Part shown: positions 1 through 9,038 of the stretch, one piece after another | Position numbering within the stretch: the first letter of the stretch is position 1 | Layout: every line of letters begins with the position of its first letter | Source: CAYNFR01 sp964616755 | Lineage (GTDB): Bacteria; Bacteroidota; Bacteroidia; Chitinophagales; Saprospiraceae | NCBI GenBank assembly: GCA_964616755.1 | Contig: CAZTSI010000008.1 | Location: 1-64,000 of the forward strand | DNA: 64,000 nucleotides | Direction of reading: 5' to 3' | Program-made: the position numbers and the translations under genes | Notes under the pieces: generated by a model | Seen by the model: only the letters and a program-made list of their open reading frames with translations | Databases searched by the model: none | What the model was told of the DNA's origin: nothing

Positions 1-52
1 TAGTGTTTTATGATCAATTGCACCTAATTGTTGCCTTGGACATGAAACTTTT

Positions 53-910
53 CTACGGGATTGATTCGATGAGTATTTCTAGCTTTTTCGCATATTCACT
101 ATATATCCTACATTGATCATCCAACTGGTTATCTTCACTTGATTCATGAAACACCTTGCCCATATGTGGCTCTATAGCGAGAAACCCTTTAAAATCAGAA
201 GCTTTTAGGTCAGCTAGAATTTCAGCCACATGTCCTTCACCTTCTCCAGGAAAGGTATATTCGCAAACTCCAGTTAACGAGTGCCGAGCATCCTTGATAT
301 GGAGATGGACGATAGCTGGTTTAACGGATTTATAAAATTCCCAACTATTCTGCCAAAGCTCTCCTGATATTGACCTGTCTGGTTGGAAAACCGGATTCCC
401 CGTGTCAAAGATTAATCGCATATCAGGCACCTCATTTAGCAGTTGTATCGTGTGTTTGGCAGAAAACCCTCCATAATTCATACAGTTTTCGTGTAAGGCC
501 ATAATACCTTCTTCTTTGAATAAGCGCACAATTTCGCGCAAGCGTTTGAATCGTTCTTTTGGGTGCTGATCCTGCCCCCAAGGTTCTTGGGCATATGACA
601 TAATTCGTGCTCGCGTGCATTTCATGGCGTGCATACGCGGAATACAACGACGTATCTCATCCTCAGTAACTGACCAAGGGCTATGTATTGATTTTGCCCA
701 ATTACCAATCAAGGTGCCAAACTCTGCTACTTTAATTGGATACTTTTCTAGCTGCTGAATACATCGATCAAAGGCGAGCTTTGGCAGGTCGTGAACATTG
801 TTTTTTGCGATTGTTCGCACAGATATATATGACCAACCTAAAGATTGTGTTATTTCCAATTGACCCATCCAATCGGTTGTTGCTTCGTCTGTAAATCCAC
901 TTAATAACAT
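53..910 (-). CDS. sugar phosphate isomerase/epimerase, TIM-barrel
   Basis: This 285-residue protein has the length and pattern of the xylose-isomerase-like TIM-barrel family (AP_endonuc_2). Family hallmarks include ALHENCMNYGG around the middle, the strand LIFDTGNP with its likely metal-binding Asp, and HLHIKDAR near residue 205. No signal peptide is present, so it should act in the cytoplasm on a sugar or sugar-acid. It is the last gene of a minus-strand run and starts 49 bp after the upstream Gfo/Idh/MocA gene ends. That pairing is common in inositol and sugar-acid catabolism. The exact substrate cannot be read from the sequence. The ATG start is clear. Confidence 0.82.
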   Translation of the reverse strand: MLLSGFTDEATTDWMGQLEITQSLGWSYISVRTIAKNNVHDLPKLAFDRCIQQLEKYPIKVAEFGTLIGNWAKSIHSPWSVTEDEIRRCIPRMHAMKCTRARIMSYAQEPWGQDQHPKERFKRLREIVRLFKEEGIMALHENCMNYGGFSAKHTIQLLNEVPDMRLIFDTGNPVFQPDRSISGELWQNSWEFYKSVKPAIVHLHIKDARHSLTGVCEYTFPGEGEGHVAEILADLKASDFKGFLAIEPHMGKVFHESSEDNQLDDQCRIYSEYAKKLEILIESIP

Positions 911-959
911 AAATCTATTTTACATCTAACGATTGATAAAGGTACGGCCTATTCATCGC

Positions 960-2003
960 TTAAAGCTCGATCCATTTTCCCGCTGACGCTGCACTTTCAT
1001 AAATGGCACAAATTAATCGTACGGATGGCAATGCTTCGTAGGCAGAAATACTCGGAGGCCGATGCAGATGGATAGCTTGCATTACATCTATGAAATTGCG
1101 CTCGTGTCCTATTGTATTAATCGCTTTGGGGTCATTGGCCCCAAGTCCAGTATGACGCGTACCCATCAGCGACGACTTAATCTTTTCATCTTCAGGGTCA
1201 GGGCGATCAAAATTCCAAACAGAAAAATAGTCATCTTTCATATGCACGGAACCTCTGCTGCCGACTATTTGGATTTCTGCGGGATGTCCTTGTTCACTCC
1301 ATGCAGCCGTTGTCGCTTCGATGACCCCGCGTGCTCCACTTGCAAATTCTAGCAAAGCTACCGCCGTATCTTCAACTTCAATGTGATGATGTAGGACATT
1401 GGTTGTCGAAGCTGTTACTCTTGACACAGGCCCTGCTAGATGAAGCAATACATCGACCGTATGAATGCCTTGATTCATTAGTGCGCCTCCACCATCAAGT
1501 GATTTTGTGCCTCGCCAAGCAGCGCTGTTATAGTAATGTTCATCTCTAAACCATTTGACATATGCACTACAAAGTGCCTGTTGGCCAAAACGCTTTCGAT
1601 CGACAGCCTTTTTAAAAGCTTCTACTGCCGGATTAAAACGACGATTTAGAATCCCTGATAACACCACCCCCGCTTCTCGGCAGGCACTGATCATACGTTG
1701 AATTCGCTCAGGAGTAATTTCTAAAGGTTTTTCGCATATAACATGCTTTCTATACCGCGCAGCCAGCAGACACGGCTCCAGGTGTGCGCCTGAAGGTGTA
1801 GCAATCGTTATGATGTCAATTTCTTCGCTTTGCAACATTTCCTCTGCATCTAGATAGGAGGCGCATCGATAAATAGAAGCAAGAGCTTGGCTAGTATGTC
1901 CATTGCGACTAGCGACAGCCACCAAGTGAGCATCTGGGATGGCTGCAATAGCCGCTGCATGAAATTGGGCAATCATTCCACTTCCGATTATCGCAAATTT
2001 CAT
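960..2003 (-). CDS. Gfo/Idh/MocA family oxidoreductase
   Basis: This is a 347-residue NAD(P)-dependent sugar dehydrogenase-type protein. The N-terminal Rossmann motif is AIIGSGMIAQFHAAA (residues 4-18), followed by the family motif CEKPLE near residue 90, which holds the conserved Lys. The C-terminal half has the alpha/beta substrate domain, with DGGGALMNQGIHTVD carrying the catalytic-type His. Its ATG overlaps the stop of the transporter gene by four bases (ATGA), so the two are probably translationally coupled. Together with the downstream isomerase it suggests oxidation and isomerisation of a sugar or polyol. The substrate is unknown. Confidence 0.88.
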   Translation of the reverse strand: MKFAIIGSGMIAQFHAAAIAAIPDAHLVAVASRNGHTSQALASIYRCASYLDAEEMLQSEEIDIITIATPSGAHLEPCLLAARYRKHVICEKPLEITPERIQRMISACREAGVVLSGILNRRFNPAVEAFKKAVDRKRFGQQALCSAYVKWFRDEHYYNSAAWRGTKSLDGGGALMNQGIHTVDVLLHLAGPVSRVTASTTNVLHHHIEVEDTAVALLEFASGARGVIEATTAAWSEQGHPAEIQIVGSRGSVHMKDDYFSVWNFDRPDPEDEKIKSSLMGTRHTGLGANDPKAINTIGHERNFIDVMQAIHLHRPPSISAYEALPSVRLICAIYESAASAGKWIEL

Positions 2004-3613
2004 CTGTTTACTTTCCGTTCTCTTTGAATAAAACTAACCGTTCCGTACAATCCTAAAAACAAAAGACTTGCCAATCCTATAAAACCAAAATATCGCTGAT
2101 AGTCATTGTCGCTGTGATAGAAACCTAGAAGGGCCCAAACGGATGCAAACCCAGCGGCAGCTATCGCTATACACATTAATCCATTGATCCAATACCGTTG
2201 CCTTATTAATTCATTCCCTAGTGCCTTTCGACTATTCATCAACAGAAATATCACTAAGTAGGCGATCGGCAAGAGGGTGGTGGCGATGACCGATGCTGGC
2301 ACAATAACGGCAGCCTTTACACTTCCTGCCCAAACAATAGGCGAGAAAAAACCACTTAGCGCTGGAATCAATGCACCTAGCATGAAGAGTCCTCGAATTC
2401 CTGGGCGACCGAATGCTTCGCTTAACGCATAGCCGTTGATCATCATATGCACCAGCATTGTGCTAAATGCCATAGCTAAAATGCCAACGCCAAAAATCAA
2501 TTGAGAATATTGACCCAAAAAGGGCTTAAGTGCCTCGGCAAGGTCATTGGCAGATCGTCGCGCTAGCATAGTACTTAGCTTTTTGCTTTCTAATGGTGCA
2601 TTCTCGCGCAATTGTTCTTTAACCGTTGGGGCTAATAATTCAAACCCAAGATGGCTTTGGGCCAGACTCTTGTCCAAGACATTGAAGTAAGCTTGTTCAT
2701 TGACAAGGCTGTTTTCTTTTGCATGAAATTGGGATGCTGTGGCAATAATTAGAGATGAGGCTCCGATAACAAAAGGCAGTAATAAGCCAAAGAGTAAGTC
2801 AATAACAGATAGACGACGGTTGTTTTTATTCCACCCTTTCTTGCGTTGCGAATAGGGAAGTAGAAAGGTCATATTTATGCCTACGGCCGTTCCAAATGCT
2901 CCAATGACTATACTGCGTTGTTCTGACATGATATAATTCGTCCAAAAGGAGGATTGTTCTCCCGAGATGTTTATCAATTCTTTATAGGCACTGTTGGGTG
3001 TAAAAAGTAATGAAGGCTTAGGAATCCATCCTTTCAAAAATGACTCCCAGGGAATTGCCTTTTGAGCAAAAAGTACAATAACCACCACCATAAAAGACAG
3101 AATAATAACAGCCACTAAACCCTTGATAAACAGGTCAATATATCTAGCCATTTTTCCTTCGCCAGAGAAAATATAGATAACACCTAATGCCAGAATGGCC
3201 AGTACGCCAGTAAGTATATATGGGGAGGGTAATTCAAGGCGAAGATTGCCTTGAACAGCATCTGAGGCTAAAGCAAACTGGGCGGCGCAAAACACAATAT
3301 TGGCGATCATGGCCGCCCCCAACCAGGACCATGCTAACATTGGACTGATATATTTTTTGACCAAAACAAATGGCCTTAATGCTGGATCAGGTAGACTTAA
3401 ATTGACATAACTTAAGGCAGATAACATAATAATGCCGCAAAGCATAGCCAAAGGCTGCAACCATAAAAAATCGTAGCCCCCGATTACCCCAAGATATAGT
3501 GCGCTCACTAAGGTGCCGCCTCCTAAGGTGACTGCCGCTTGTATCCAACCCGGCCCACTTTGTTTTATTAACTCAAGCCAAGCAGATGTTTTATGTTTTA
3601 TTTTTAGTTCCAT
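2000..3613 (-). CDS. Nramp-related membrane transporter without DPGN motif
   Basis: A 537-residue protein with about eleven or twelve hydrophobic segments. The N-terminus resembles TM1-TM2 of the Nramp/APC-fold family (GPGWIQAAVTLGGGTLVSA, then GYDFLW). The metal-binding DPGN of true Mn/Fe Nramp proteins is replaced by a glycine-rich GGGT stretch. A recognisable MPH motif in TM6 is also missing; the nearest candidate region, around FWTNYIMSEQRS, is quite different. A long hydrophilic loop near residues 290-360 is unusual. The gene lies between gnd (10-bp overlap) and a Gfo/Idh gene (4-bp overlap), which argues for a sugar, sugar-acid or co-substrate cargo rather than a transition metal. The family assignment is fairly secure and the substrate is open. 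Confidence 0.65.
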   Translation of the reverse strand: MELKIKHKTSAWLELIKQSGPGWIQAAVTLGGGTLVSALYLGVIGGYDFLWLQPLAMLCGIIMLSALSYVNLSLPDPALRPFVLVKKYISPMLAWSWLGAAMIANIVFCAAQFALASDAVQGNLRLELPSPYILTGVLAILALGVIYIFSGEGKMARYIDLFIKGLVAVIILSFMVVVIVLFAQKAIPWESFLKGWIPKPSLLFTPNSAYKELINISGEQSSFWTNYIMSEQRSIVIGAFGTAVGINMTFLLPYSQRKKGWNKNNRRLSVIDLLFGLLLPFVIGASSLIIATASQFHAKENSLVNEQAYFNVLDKSLAQSHLGFELLAPTVKEQLRENAPLESKKLSTMLARRSANDLAEALKPFLGQYSQLIFGVGILAMAFSTMLVHMMINGYALSEAFGRPGIRGLFMLGALIPALSGFFSPIVWAGSVKAAVIVPASVIATTLLPIAYLVIFLLMNSRKALGNELIRQRYWINGLMCIAIAAAGFASVWALLGFYHSDNDYQRYFGFIGLASLLFLGLYGTVSFIQRERKVNR

Positions 3614-5010
3614 ATCGTGTGATGCGCTTTGCCCGTAGGGTCGTCAACTCGTTTATAGGTATGTGCACCAAAATAATCTCTTTGAGCCTGAATAATATAT
3701 GCGGATGACCGATCTTCAGCCATGCTCTGCAAATAATTTAAGGCAGCTGAGTGCGCTGGTATGGCAATATTCTTCTTGATGGCGTAGATGTTCAACTGCT
3801 TAAGCGCTTTATGTGATGTCATGATCTCAGCTTTAGCCATAGAGGTATCCATGAGTGCCACGTCGTCTTTCAGTAATTGCTGGCATTCCAACATTAGTCC
3901 TGAACGAATAATGCAGCCATTCGTCCATATACGGGCAATCTCGCTTAGATTTAATGTCCATTGGAGCGACTTAGCAGAACATCTTAGTAGTTCAAAGCCC
4001 TGATGATGATTTATCCATCGTGCGACGTGATAGGCTTTGAATATCTTTTCTAGCTTTATTTTAGCGTCACTCTTCGCTGGGCTTTTTTTATATGATTTGG
4101 CATATCTTTTTCGATCGTCTAAAAAACTGGATGTATAACGAGCGAACAAAGCTGCGGCAATCATCGTCGCGGGAAATCCATATTCACTAGCAGCAATGGT
4201 GGTCCAGCTACCAGTACCCTTGCTGCCAGCTTGATCTAAAATTGTGTCAATAATAGGCTGACCTTTTTCGCGATAGCGCAAAATATCTATGGTAATATCG
4301 CTCAAATATGAACGGTTAGAGGAAGTGGACCAAGCTTCCCAATGATCGGCTAACTCCTCTGAAGCAACGCCTAGACCTGTTAAGGCTAGATGACATATTT
4401 CAGCGATGAGTTGCATTTCGGCGTATTCGATGCCGTTATGTACCATTTTTACAAAGTGACCGGCACCTTCAGGACCAATATACATGCAGCAACTGCCGCC
4501 ATTGACATCGCGTGCGGCTATGGCCTCTAGCATGGGCGCAACGCTGGTATATGCTTCGAAGGCACCTCCAGGCATAATAGAGGGGCCTTTTCTGGCGCCT
4601 TCTTCTCCACCTGAAATCCCAATACCCATAAAGTGAATACCCTTTTCAGATAGCGCCTTCGTGCGTCGACGTGTATCTTGATAATGAGAGTTGCCTCCAT
4701 CAATAATGATGTCGCCTTTGTCGAGAAGTGGAACGAGCTGACTAATGACTTCATCTACAACTTTCCCGGCATTGACCATCAGCTGGATGCGACGCGGAGC
4801 GGATAGATTCTTTACGAATTGTGTCAAGTCTTCAAATCCGACAGAAGCGTGGAGTAGAGGATCAGAAAGGATAAAGTCTGTGGCGACATTTTCTTCTTGT
4901 CCTTTAATATGGCGATTATATAGCGCAAGAGAAAAACCTTTCTCCGCAAAATTTAAGCTCAGACTTTTACCCATTACACCTAGACCAATAATTCCCCAAT
5001 CCTTTTTCAT
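3604..5010 (-). CDS. gnd: 6-phosphogluconate dehydrogenase, decarboxylating
   Basis: Gnd oxidatively decarboxylates 6-phosphogluconate to ribulose 5-phosphate in the pentose phosphate pathway. From the chosen ATG (MKKDWGIIGLGVMG) the protein is 468 residues, the usual length. An upstream in-frame extension of 48 residues to 5154 has no homology and would overlap the gluconokinase end, so I rejected it. Visible hallmarks are the N-terminal Rossmann GLGVMG, GGNSHYQDT, the catalytic region MVHNGIEYAEMQ, ILDQAGSKGTGSWT, and a C-terminal FGAHTYKR tail. It follows gluconokinase by 70 bp and overlaps the transporter gene, giving a gluconate-to-pentose-phosphate route. Confidence 0.96.
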   Translation of the reverse strand: MKKDWGIIGLGVMGKSLSLNFAEKGFSLALYNRHIKGQEENVATDFILSDPLLHASVGFEDLTQFVKNLSAPRRIQLMVNAGKVVDEVISQLVPLLDKGDIIIDGGNSHYQDTRRRTKALSEKGIHFMGIGISGGEEGARKGPSIMPGGAFEAYTSVAPMLEAIAARDVNGGSCCMYIGPEGAGHFVKMVHNGIEYAEMQLIAEICHLALTGLGVASEELADHWEAWSTSSNRSYLSDITIDILRYREKGQPIIDTILDQAGSKGTGSWTTIAASEYGFPATMIAAALFARYTSSFLDDRKRYAKSYKKSPAKSDAKIKLEKIFKAYHVARWINHHQGFELLRCSAKSLQWTLNLSEIARIWTNGCIIRSGLMLECQQLLKDDVALMDTSMAKAEIMTSHKALKQLNIYAIKKNIAIPAHSAALNYLQSMAEDRSSAYIIQAQRDYFGAHTYKRVDDPTGKAHHTIWN

Positions 5011-5080
5011 AAATTCAATTAAGTTCGCTAAAATAGTCCCAAGAAGGTATTTGAGTGTACTTCTGACCTCTTTTCTCTTT

Positions 5081-5584
5081 TCATTGTACTTCTGGACTAA
5101 TAGTTTGGAGTATTTGTTGGAGAATCTGTTCTGGAGTAGCCTGATCAGTGTCAATGACTAACGCGTCTTTGGGCTCTTCTAAAATATCAAATTGAGATAG
5201 AAGCAAGGTCTGTGGCATAAAGTGATTGCGAGCTTCAAGTCTATTATAGATGGATGGATAAGATCCTTTGAGATAAATTACTTTCGAAGTTGCGTAAATG
5301 TCTTGTAATAACCGAAGTCGGTAGCTTTCTTTAAGGGCAGAGCTACTGATCACGGCTCCCTTCTTTTGCAATGCCTCGATGGCGGCCAGATGTAAGGAAT
5401 CTAACCAAGGCCATCGATCTTCATCTGACAGAGGTATTCCCTTTTGCATTTTTTCTATGTTGCTAGTCGGATGATGATCGTCTGCCTCGATGTACGGCAG
5501 ATGTAATTCTTGTGCCAGCATCTGACCAAGGGTAGATTTGCCCGATCCAGAAACTCCCATTATAAGATAGATATGAGCGCTCAA
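5081..5584 (-). CDS. gntK: gluconokinase, TTG start
   Basis: Gluconokinase phosphorylates gluconate to 6-phosphogluconate, the substrate of the next gene. The P-loop GVSGSGKST lies about 10 residues from the N-terminus, as in the GntK family. The conserved beta-strand HIYLIMG lies before the first internal ATG (5560), so the start must be upstream. A TTG at 5584 overlaps the TGA of the preceding gene and gives 167 residues, the normal family size. A longer reading to an ATG at 5650 would lie inside the upstream gene in another frame and is unlikely. DDHHPTSNIEKMQKGIPL, WPWLDSL and the Lys/Arg-rich lid are also typical. Confidence 0.9.
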   Translation of the reverse strand: MSAHIYLIMGVSGSGKSTLGQMLAQELHLPYIEADDHHPTSNIEKMQKGIPLSDEDRWPWLDSLHLAAIEALQKKGAVISSSALKESYRLRLLQDIYATSKVIYLKGSYPSIYNRLEARNHFMPQTLLLSQFDILEEPKDALVIDTDQATPEQILQQILQTISPEVQ

Positions 5585-6075
5585 AATGCCTTTTTCATTA
5601 CTTTTTTGTGAAGATCGTTCAATTTTTTTAATGTAGCGCTTCCGTACCAAGGTTGAAGCTCCATCACTAAACTACCAGCGATAATGGCGGGATCTGTAGA
5701 GGTAAGTTCTCGCGCTTCTTCTACTGTAGCGACATCAAAGATGTAAATGCCTCTGATCTCCCCTTCATCAAGGAAGGGCCCCGCGAGTAAGAGCTTCCCT
5801 TCTGTCGTTAATCGCTGAATATTAGCCAAATGAGCCGTTTGCAAATCAGCGCCTTCCTGAGGATTTGTAGGCCGATTTGGTCCCTTTTTCAAGAAGGCCA
5901 GCACATAACTCGACATCCCGTAGTCATCGGCTTGAAGTTCTTTGGCCAACATTTCATCAAACGTGCTTGAGGCGGAATTGGCTTCAATTTGATATGCATC
6001 ATCTGTTCTACAAGAGGGCACGAGAGATAAATAAAGGCATGTAAATATCAGCAGGCTAAGTTTTCTTGAGAACAT
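5581..6075 (-). CDS. YciI-like lipoprotein
   Basis: A 164-residue protein with a lipoprotein signal peptide (hydrophobic residues 6-19, lipobox VPSC with Cys22). A YciI/DGPF-type alpha-beta barrel domain follows from about residue 55. The typical features are a strand like YVLAFLKKGP, HLANIQRLTTEGKLLLAGPF, and a late segment on ELTSTDPAIIAGSLVMELQPW. YciI-like proteins have poorly known functions, and a membrane-anchored one is unusual. It heads the minus-strand run and overlaps the gluconokinase start, so it is probably co-transcribed. Its role beside gluconate genes is unknown. Confidence 0.75.
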   Translation of the reverse strand: MFSRKLSLLIFTCLYLSLVPSCRTDDAYQIEANSASSTFDEMLAKELQADDYGMSSYVLAFLKKGPNRPTNPQEGADLQTAHLANIQRLTTEGKLLLAGPFLDEGEIRGIYIFDVATVEEARELTSTDPAIIAGSLVMELQPWYGSATLKKLNDLHKKVMKKAF

Positions 6076-6130
6076 ATGAGTGATAGTTATAAGCTGTAAA
6101 GAAAGGAATTATGCTGAATAAAAAAAGGGA

Positions 6131-6415
6131 ATGTTAAGTACAAAACAATTTGTAATTGGTATCCCTACTAACAGAGCACTTTTACGTGAGATTATCGAAG
6201 AGCGATATGTTTCGGGCTTTACTCAGTTAATGCCTTTTGATGATTTACGAAGATTAGGATCCAAAGAGACAGATATAGCAGTTTTACCGCCTTTTAACAA
6301 TCCTAATGCTACTAAATATCCTCAAAGATTTGTGATATCACAAACGGAACTAAATGCCAATGTAAATGCACCAATTGATCCAGGGATATTTGCTGAAACC
6401 GAGGTAAACAGATAG
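6131..6415 (+). pseudogene. SusD/RagB-family C-terminal remnant
   Basis: The 94 codons match only the C-terminal end of SusD/RagB-like nutrient-binding outer-membrane lipoproteins. NRALLREIIEERYVSGF followed by MPFDDLRRLG is the late helix pair of that family. The tail YPQRFVISQTELNANVNAP is its near-terminal motif. A complete SusD is around 450-550 residues and is preceded by a SusC TonB receptor. Here only 55 bp separate the piece from the divergent YciI gene, so the signal peptide, the TPR part and SusC are all gone. A terminator follows. It is most simply a decayed SusD gene. Expression as a small protein is possible but unsupported. Confidence 0.7.
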
Positions 6416-6447
6416 ATGTTTAGCGTTTCTTAGAGAATACATTAATG

Positions 6448-6483
6448 GCGTCGTTCAATCACTTTTGGACGACGCTTTTTTTT
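6448..6483 (+). terminator. rho-independent terminator after the SusD remnant
   Basis: GCGTCGT and ACGACGC form a stem that extends through a T-G and a C-G pair. The loop is about ten bases and a run of eight T follows. It retains the layout expected behind the former SusD gene and insulates the peptidase gene downstream. Confidence 0.75.
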
Positions 6484-6587
6484 AATTATGTATATTGTGC
6501 ATGCGTCAATATTTAAAATTAAAAGACTAAACTTTGCATTTTATATTTTGTCTAAATCTCTTTTACCACTTTTATACAAGTTTTATT

Positions 6588-9020
6588 ATGAAATATTTTA
6601 TCGCGTTCCTTTCATTTTTAATGGCTATTGAAGTTTGCGGGCAGTTAAATAGCTCTTATCAGATACCACATGCGGACATTATGACTTTGGCCGATGCTAC
6701 TCCAGCTCCGTCTATCTTAATGGATGATAAGGCTCAAAACGCTCTTTTACTCTATAGTGCTGGTTATAAGACGATAGAAGAGTTGAGTATCGAAGAAGTT
6801 CGGCTAGGTGGACTGAGGATGAATCCCAAAACAACGATGTCTGAGCGTAGTCGATTTTCGGTCAAAGTGAGCTTGCTCGATCCAAAGACGCAAAAGGAAT
6901 CCGCCATTGCAGGTATGCCTGAGAATGGCTCATTTTCTAGCTTTTTATGGAGCCCTGACCAGAATTATGTAGCTTTTCTCAACACCTCGACAGATGGGGT
7001 AGAATTATGGGCGGCGCATATACCAACCAAAATCGCCAAGAAATTGTCTGATGCCAATGTGCATGCAGGCCTTGGGCGTCCTATGATATGGATGAGTGAC
7101 AGCCAACACCTTTTAGTAAAAATGCGGCACCAGGGGCAAGTTTCGATTGTTAATAGAAATGCCATTACACCCTCTGGTCCGACCATCAGCGAGAATGCAG
7201 GTCAAAAAGCACAAAATCGTACGTATCAAGATTTGTTAAAGAACCCAACGGATGAAGAAAATTTTCATACCCTCGCAACCTCTAAAATCGTTAAAATTGA
7301 TTTGAATGGTCAGGTGTCAGATTTTTTGCCAGCTGCTATTTATGACGACTTAGATTTGTCGCCTGATGGCAAGTACGTTTTAGTCACCACCATAAAAAGG
7401 CCTTTCTCTTATATTGTACCTTATGATCGTTTTCCAACGGATTATGACCTTTACACGTCTGGCGGTGAATGGGTCAAAAAACAGTTCAGTACCCCACTAA
7501 TGGAGGAAATGCCAAAAGGATTTATGGCAACGACTGTTTACCCCAGATCTGTTCGGTGGCGTGCAGATAAGCCTGCTAATCTGGTGTGGGTTCAGGCCTT
7601 AGATAATGGCGATCCTGAAGTAAGTGTTGATCATAGAGATGCCGTTTATCAACTTGCAGCACCGTTTACAGGAGAGCGAGAATTAGTCGTAAAAACAAAA
7701 GAGCGTTATGCTGGTGTAAGTTGGGGCAACGATCAGATGGCCGTCGTTTATGAGCGCTGGTGGAACACTAGAAATGCCCGTACGCTATTGTTTGATCCAT
7801 CTAATACTTCCAAAGAGCCCACATTGATCAATGAACGAAATTACCAAGATGAATATAGTAACCCAGGTTCCTTTGTTACAAAGAAGAATGAATATGGATA
7901 TCCTGTTTTAGAGTTCTACCAGGATCAGCTCTATTTGTTGGGGGGGGGCTATTCGGAAGCTGGCAAATTTCCATTTTTTGATCGATATGACCCGAAGACG
8001 GGAGCCACGGTACGCCTGTATCAGGCCAAAGATCAAGACAAGCTAGAAAACCTCTTGGGGGTTTTAGATATTTCGAAAGGGCAGTTGTTAACGAGGATAG
8101 AATCACAAACTGACTATCCCAACTACTATACGCGAAATATCAATACGGGTAAAATTAGTTCAATAACTGCTTTTGAGAATCCATTCGAAATCCTCAATGG
8201 GGTTCACAAAGAGATCATTCAATACAAGCGAGAAGATGGACTCGATTTGTCCGCCACCCTTTACCTGCCAGTAGGCTACGACAAGTCAAAAATGGAAAAG
8301 ATGCCGATGATCATGTGGGCATATCCTCGAGAATTTAAGGATCAAGCAACAGCCTCACAAAATACAAGCAGCTCAAATGAATTCACTTTCCCATCTTGGG
8401 GTTCACCTATTTACTGGGTTAATCGGGGCTACGTAGTGTTGGATCGTACGGCTTTCCCTATAGTTGGTGAGGGTACTGATGAGCCTAACGATAGCTTTGT
8501 TGAACAATTAGTGGCTAATGCAAAAGCGGCTATCGATGCAGTTGATAATTTAGGATATATCGACCGAAATAAGGTAGCGGTAGGGGGGCACTCCTACGGT
8601 GCATTTATGACGGCTAATTTATTGACACATTGTGATCTGTTTGCCGCCGGTATAGCGCGCAGTGGTGCCTACAATCGCACATTGACGCCATTTGGTTTTC
8701 AGTCAGAAGAGCGTAGTTATTGGGAGGCACCAGACGTCTACAATACCATGAGCCCTTTCATGAATGCACATAAAATGAAAACCCCACTTCTACTTGTACA
8801 TGGTGAGGCAGATAATAATTCGGGCACCTACCCAATGCAAAGTGAGCGATATTTTAATGCTCTTAAAGGCTTAGGTGCAACGGTACGCTTGGTCATGCTA
8901 CCAAAAGAAAGTCATGGCTATGCTGCTAAGGAATCGATCATGCATCTACTTTGGGAACAAGATAACTGGCTAGATAAATATGTTAAGAATAAACCTGCAC
9001 TGAAGGAAGTGAAGCCTTAA
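6588..9020 (+). CDS. S9 family prolyl oligopeptidase-type peptidase, exported
   Basis: An 810-residue serine peptidase, most like the S9D/glutamyl-endopeptidase-like group. The chosen ATG begins a signal peptide (MKYFIAFLSFLMAIEVCGQ); a 6534 start would add 18 hydrophobic residues and is less likely. The N-terminal half carries beta-propeller-like WSPDQNYVAF and LSPDGKYVLV repeats. The C-terminal alpha/beta hydrolase domain has the triad Ser669 (GGHSYGAFM), Asp742 (LVHGEADNN) and His776 (ESHGYA). It probably degrades peptides in the periplasm or outside. A G9 tract at 7940-7948 encodes a Gly triplet and could slip. Confidence 0.9.
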   Translation: MKYFIAFLSFLMAIEVCGQLNSSYQIPHADIMTLADATPAPSILMDDKAQNALLLYSAGYKTIEELSIEEVRLGGLRMNPKTTMSERSRFSVKVSLLDPKTQKESAIAGMPENGSFSSFLWSPDQNYVAFLNTSTDGVELWAAHIPTKIAKKLSDANVHAGLGRPMIWMSDSQHLLVKMRHQGQVSIVNRNAITPSGPTISENAGQKAQNRTYQDLLKNPTDEENFHTLATSKIVKIDLNGQVSDFLPAAIYDDLDLSPDGKYVLVTTIKRPFSYIVPYDRFPTDYDLYTSGGEWVKKQFSTPLMEEMPKGFMATTVYPRSVRWRADKPANLVWVQALDNGDPEVSVDHRDAVYQLAAPFTGERELVVKTKERYAGVSWGNDQMAVVYERWWNTRNARTLLFDPSNTSKEPTLINERNYQDEYSNPGSFVTKKNEYGYPVLEFYQDQLYLLGGGYSEAGKFPFFDRYDPKTGATVRLYQAKDQDKLENLLGVLDISKGQLLTRIESQTDYPNYYTRNINTGKISSITAFENPFEILNGVHKEIIQYKREDGLDLSATLYLPVGYDKSKMEKMPMIMWAYPREFKDQATASQNTSSSNEFTFPSWGSPIYWVNRGYVVLDRTAFPIVGEGTDEPNDSFVEQLVANAKAAIDAVDNLGYIDRNKVAVGGHSYGAFMTANLLTHCDLFAAGIARSGAYNRTLTPFGFQSEERSYWEAPDVYNTMSPFMNAHKMKTPLLLVHGEADNNSGTYPMQSERYFNALKGLGATVRLVMLPKESHGYAAKESIMHLLWEQDNWLDKYVKNKPALKEVKP
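7940..7948 (+). repeat. poly-G tract, nine G
   Basis: Nine consecutive G encode Leu-Gly-Gly-Gly near residue 452 of the S9 peptidase. A one-base slip would truncate the protein before its catalytic domain. Confidence 0.9.
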
Positions 9021-9038
9021 CCAATTAGGTAGGCTTTT
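9011..9038. terminator. hairpin between convergent peptidase and GNAT genes
   Basis: AAGCCT (9012-9017) pairs with AGGCTT (9031-9036), extended inside by ACC/GGT around AATTA, and followed by TTTT on the plus strand. It overlaps the peptidase stop codon. The T-run is short, so efficiency is uncertain. Confidence 0.45.

Noticed and set aside
5011..5154. N-terminal extension of gnd by 48 residues
   Set aside because: It overlaps the end of gluconokinase in another frame and has no resemblance to 6-phosphogluconate dehydrogenase; the ATG at 5010 gives the usual length.
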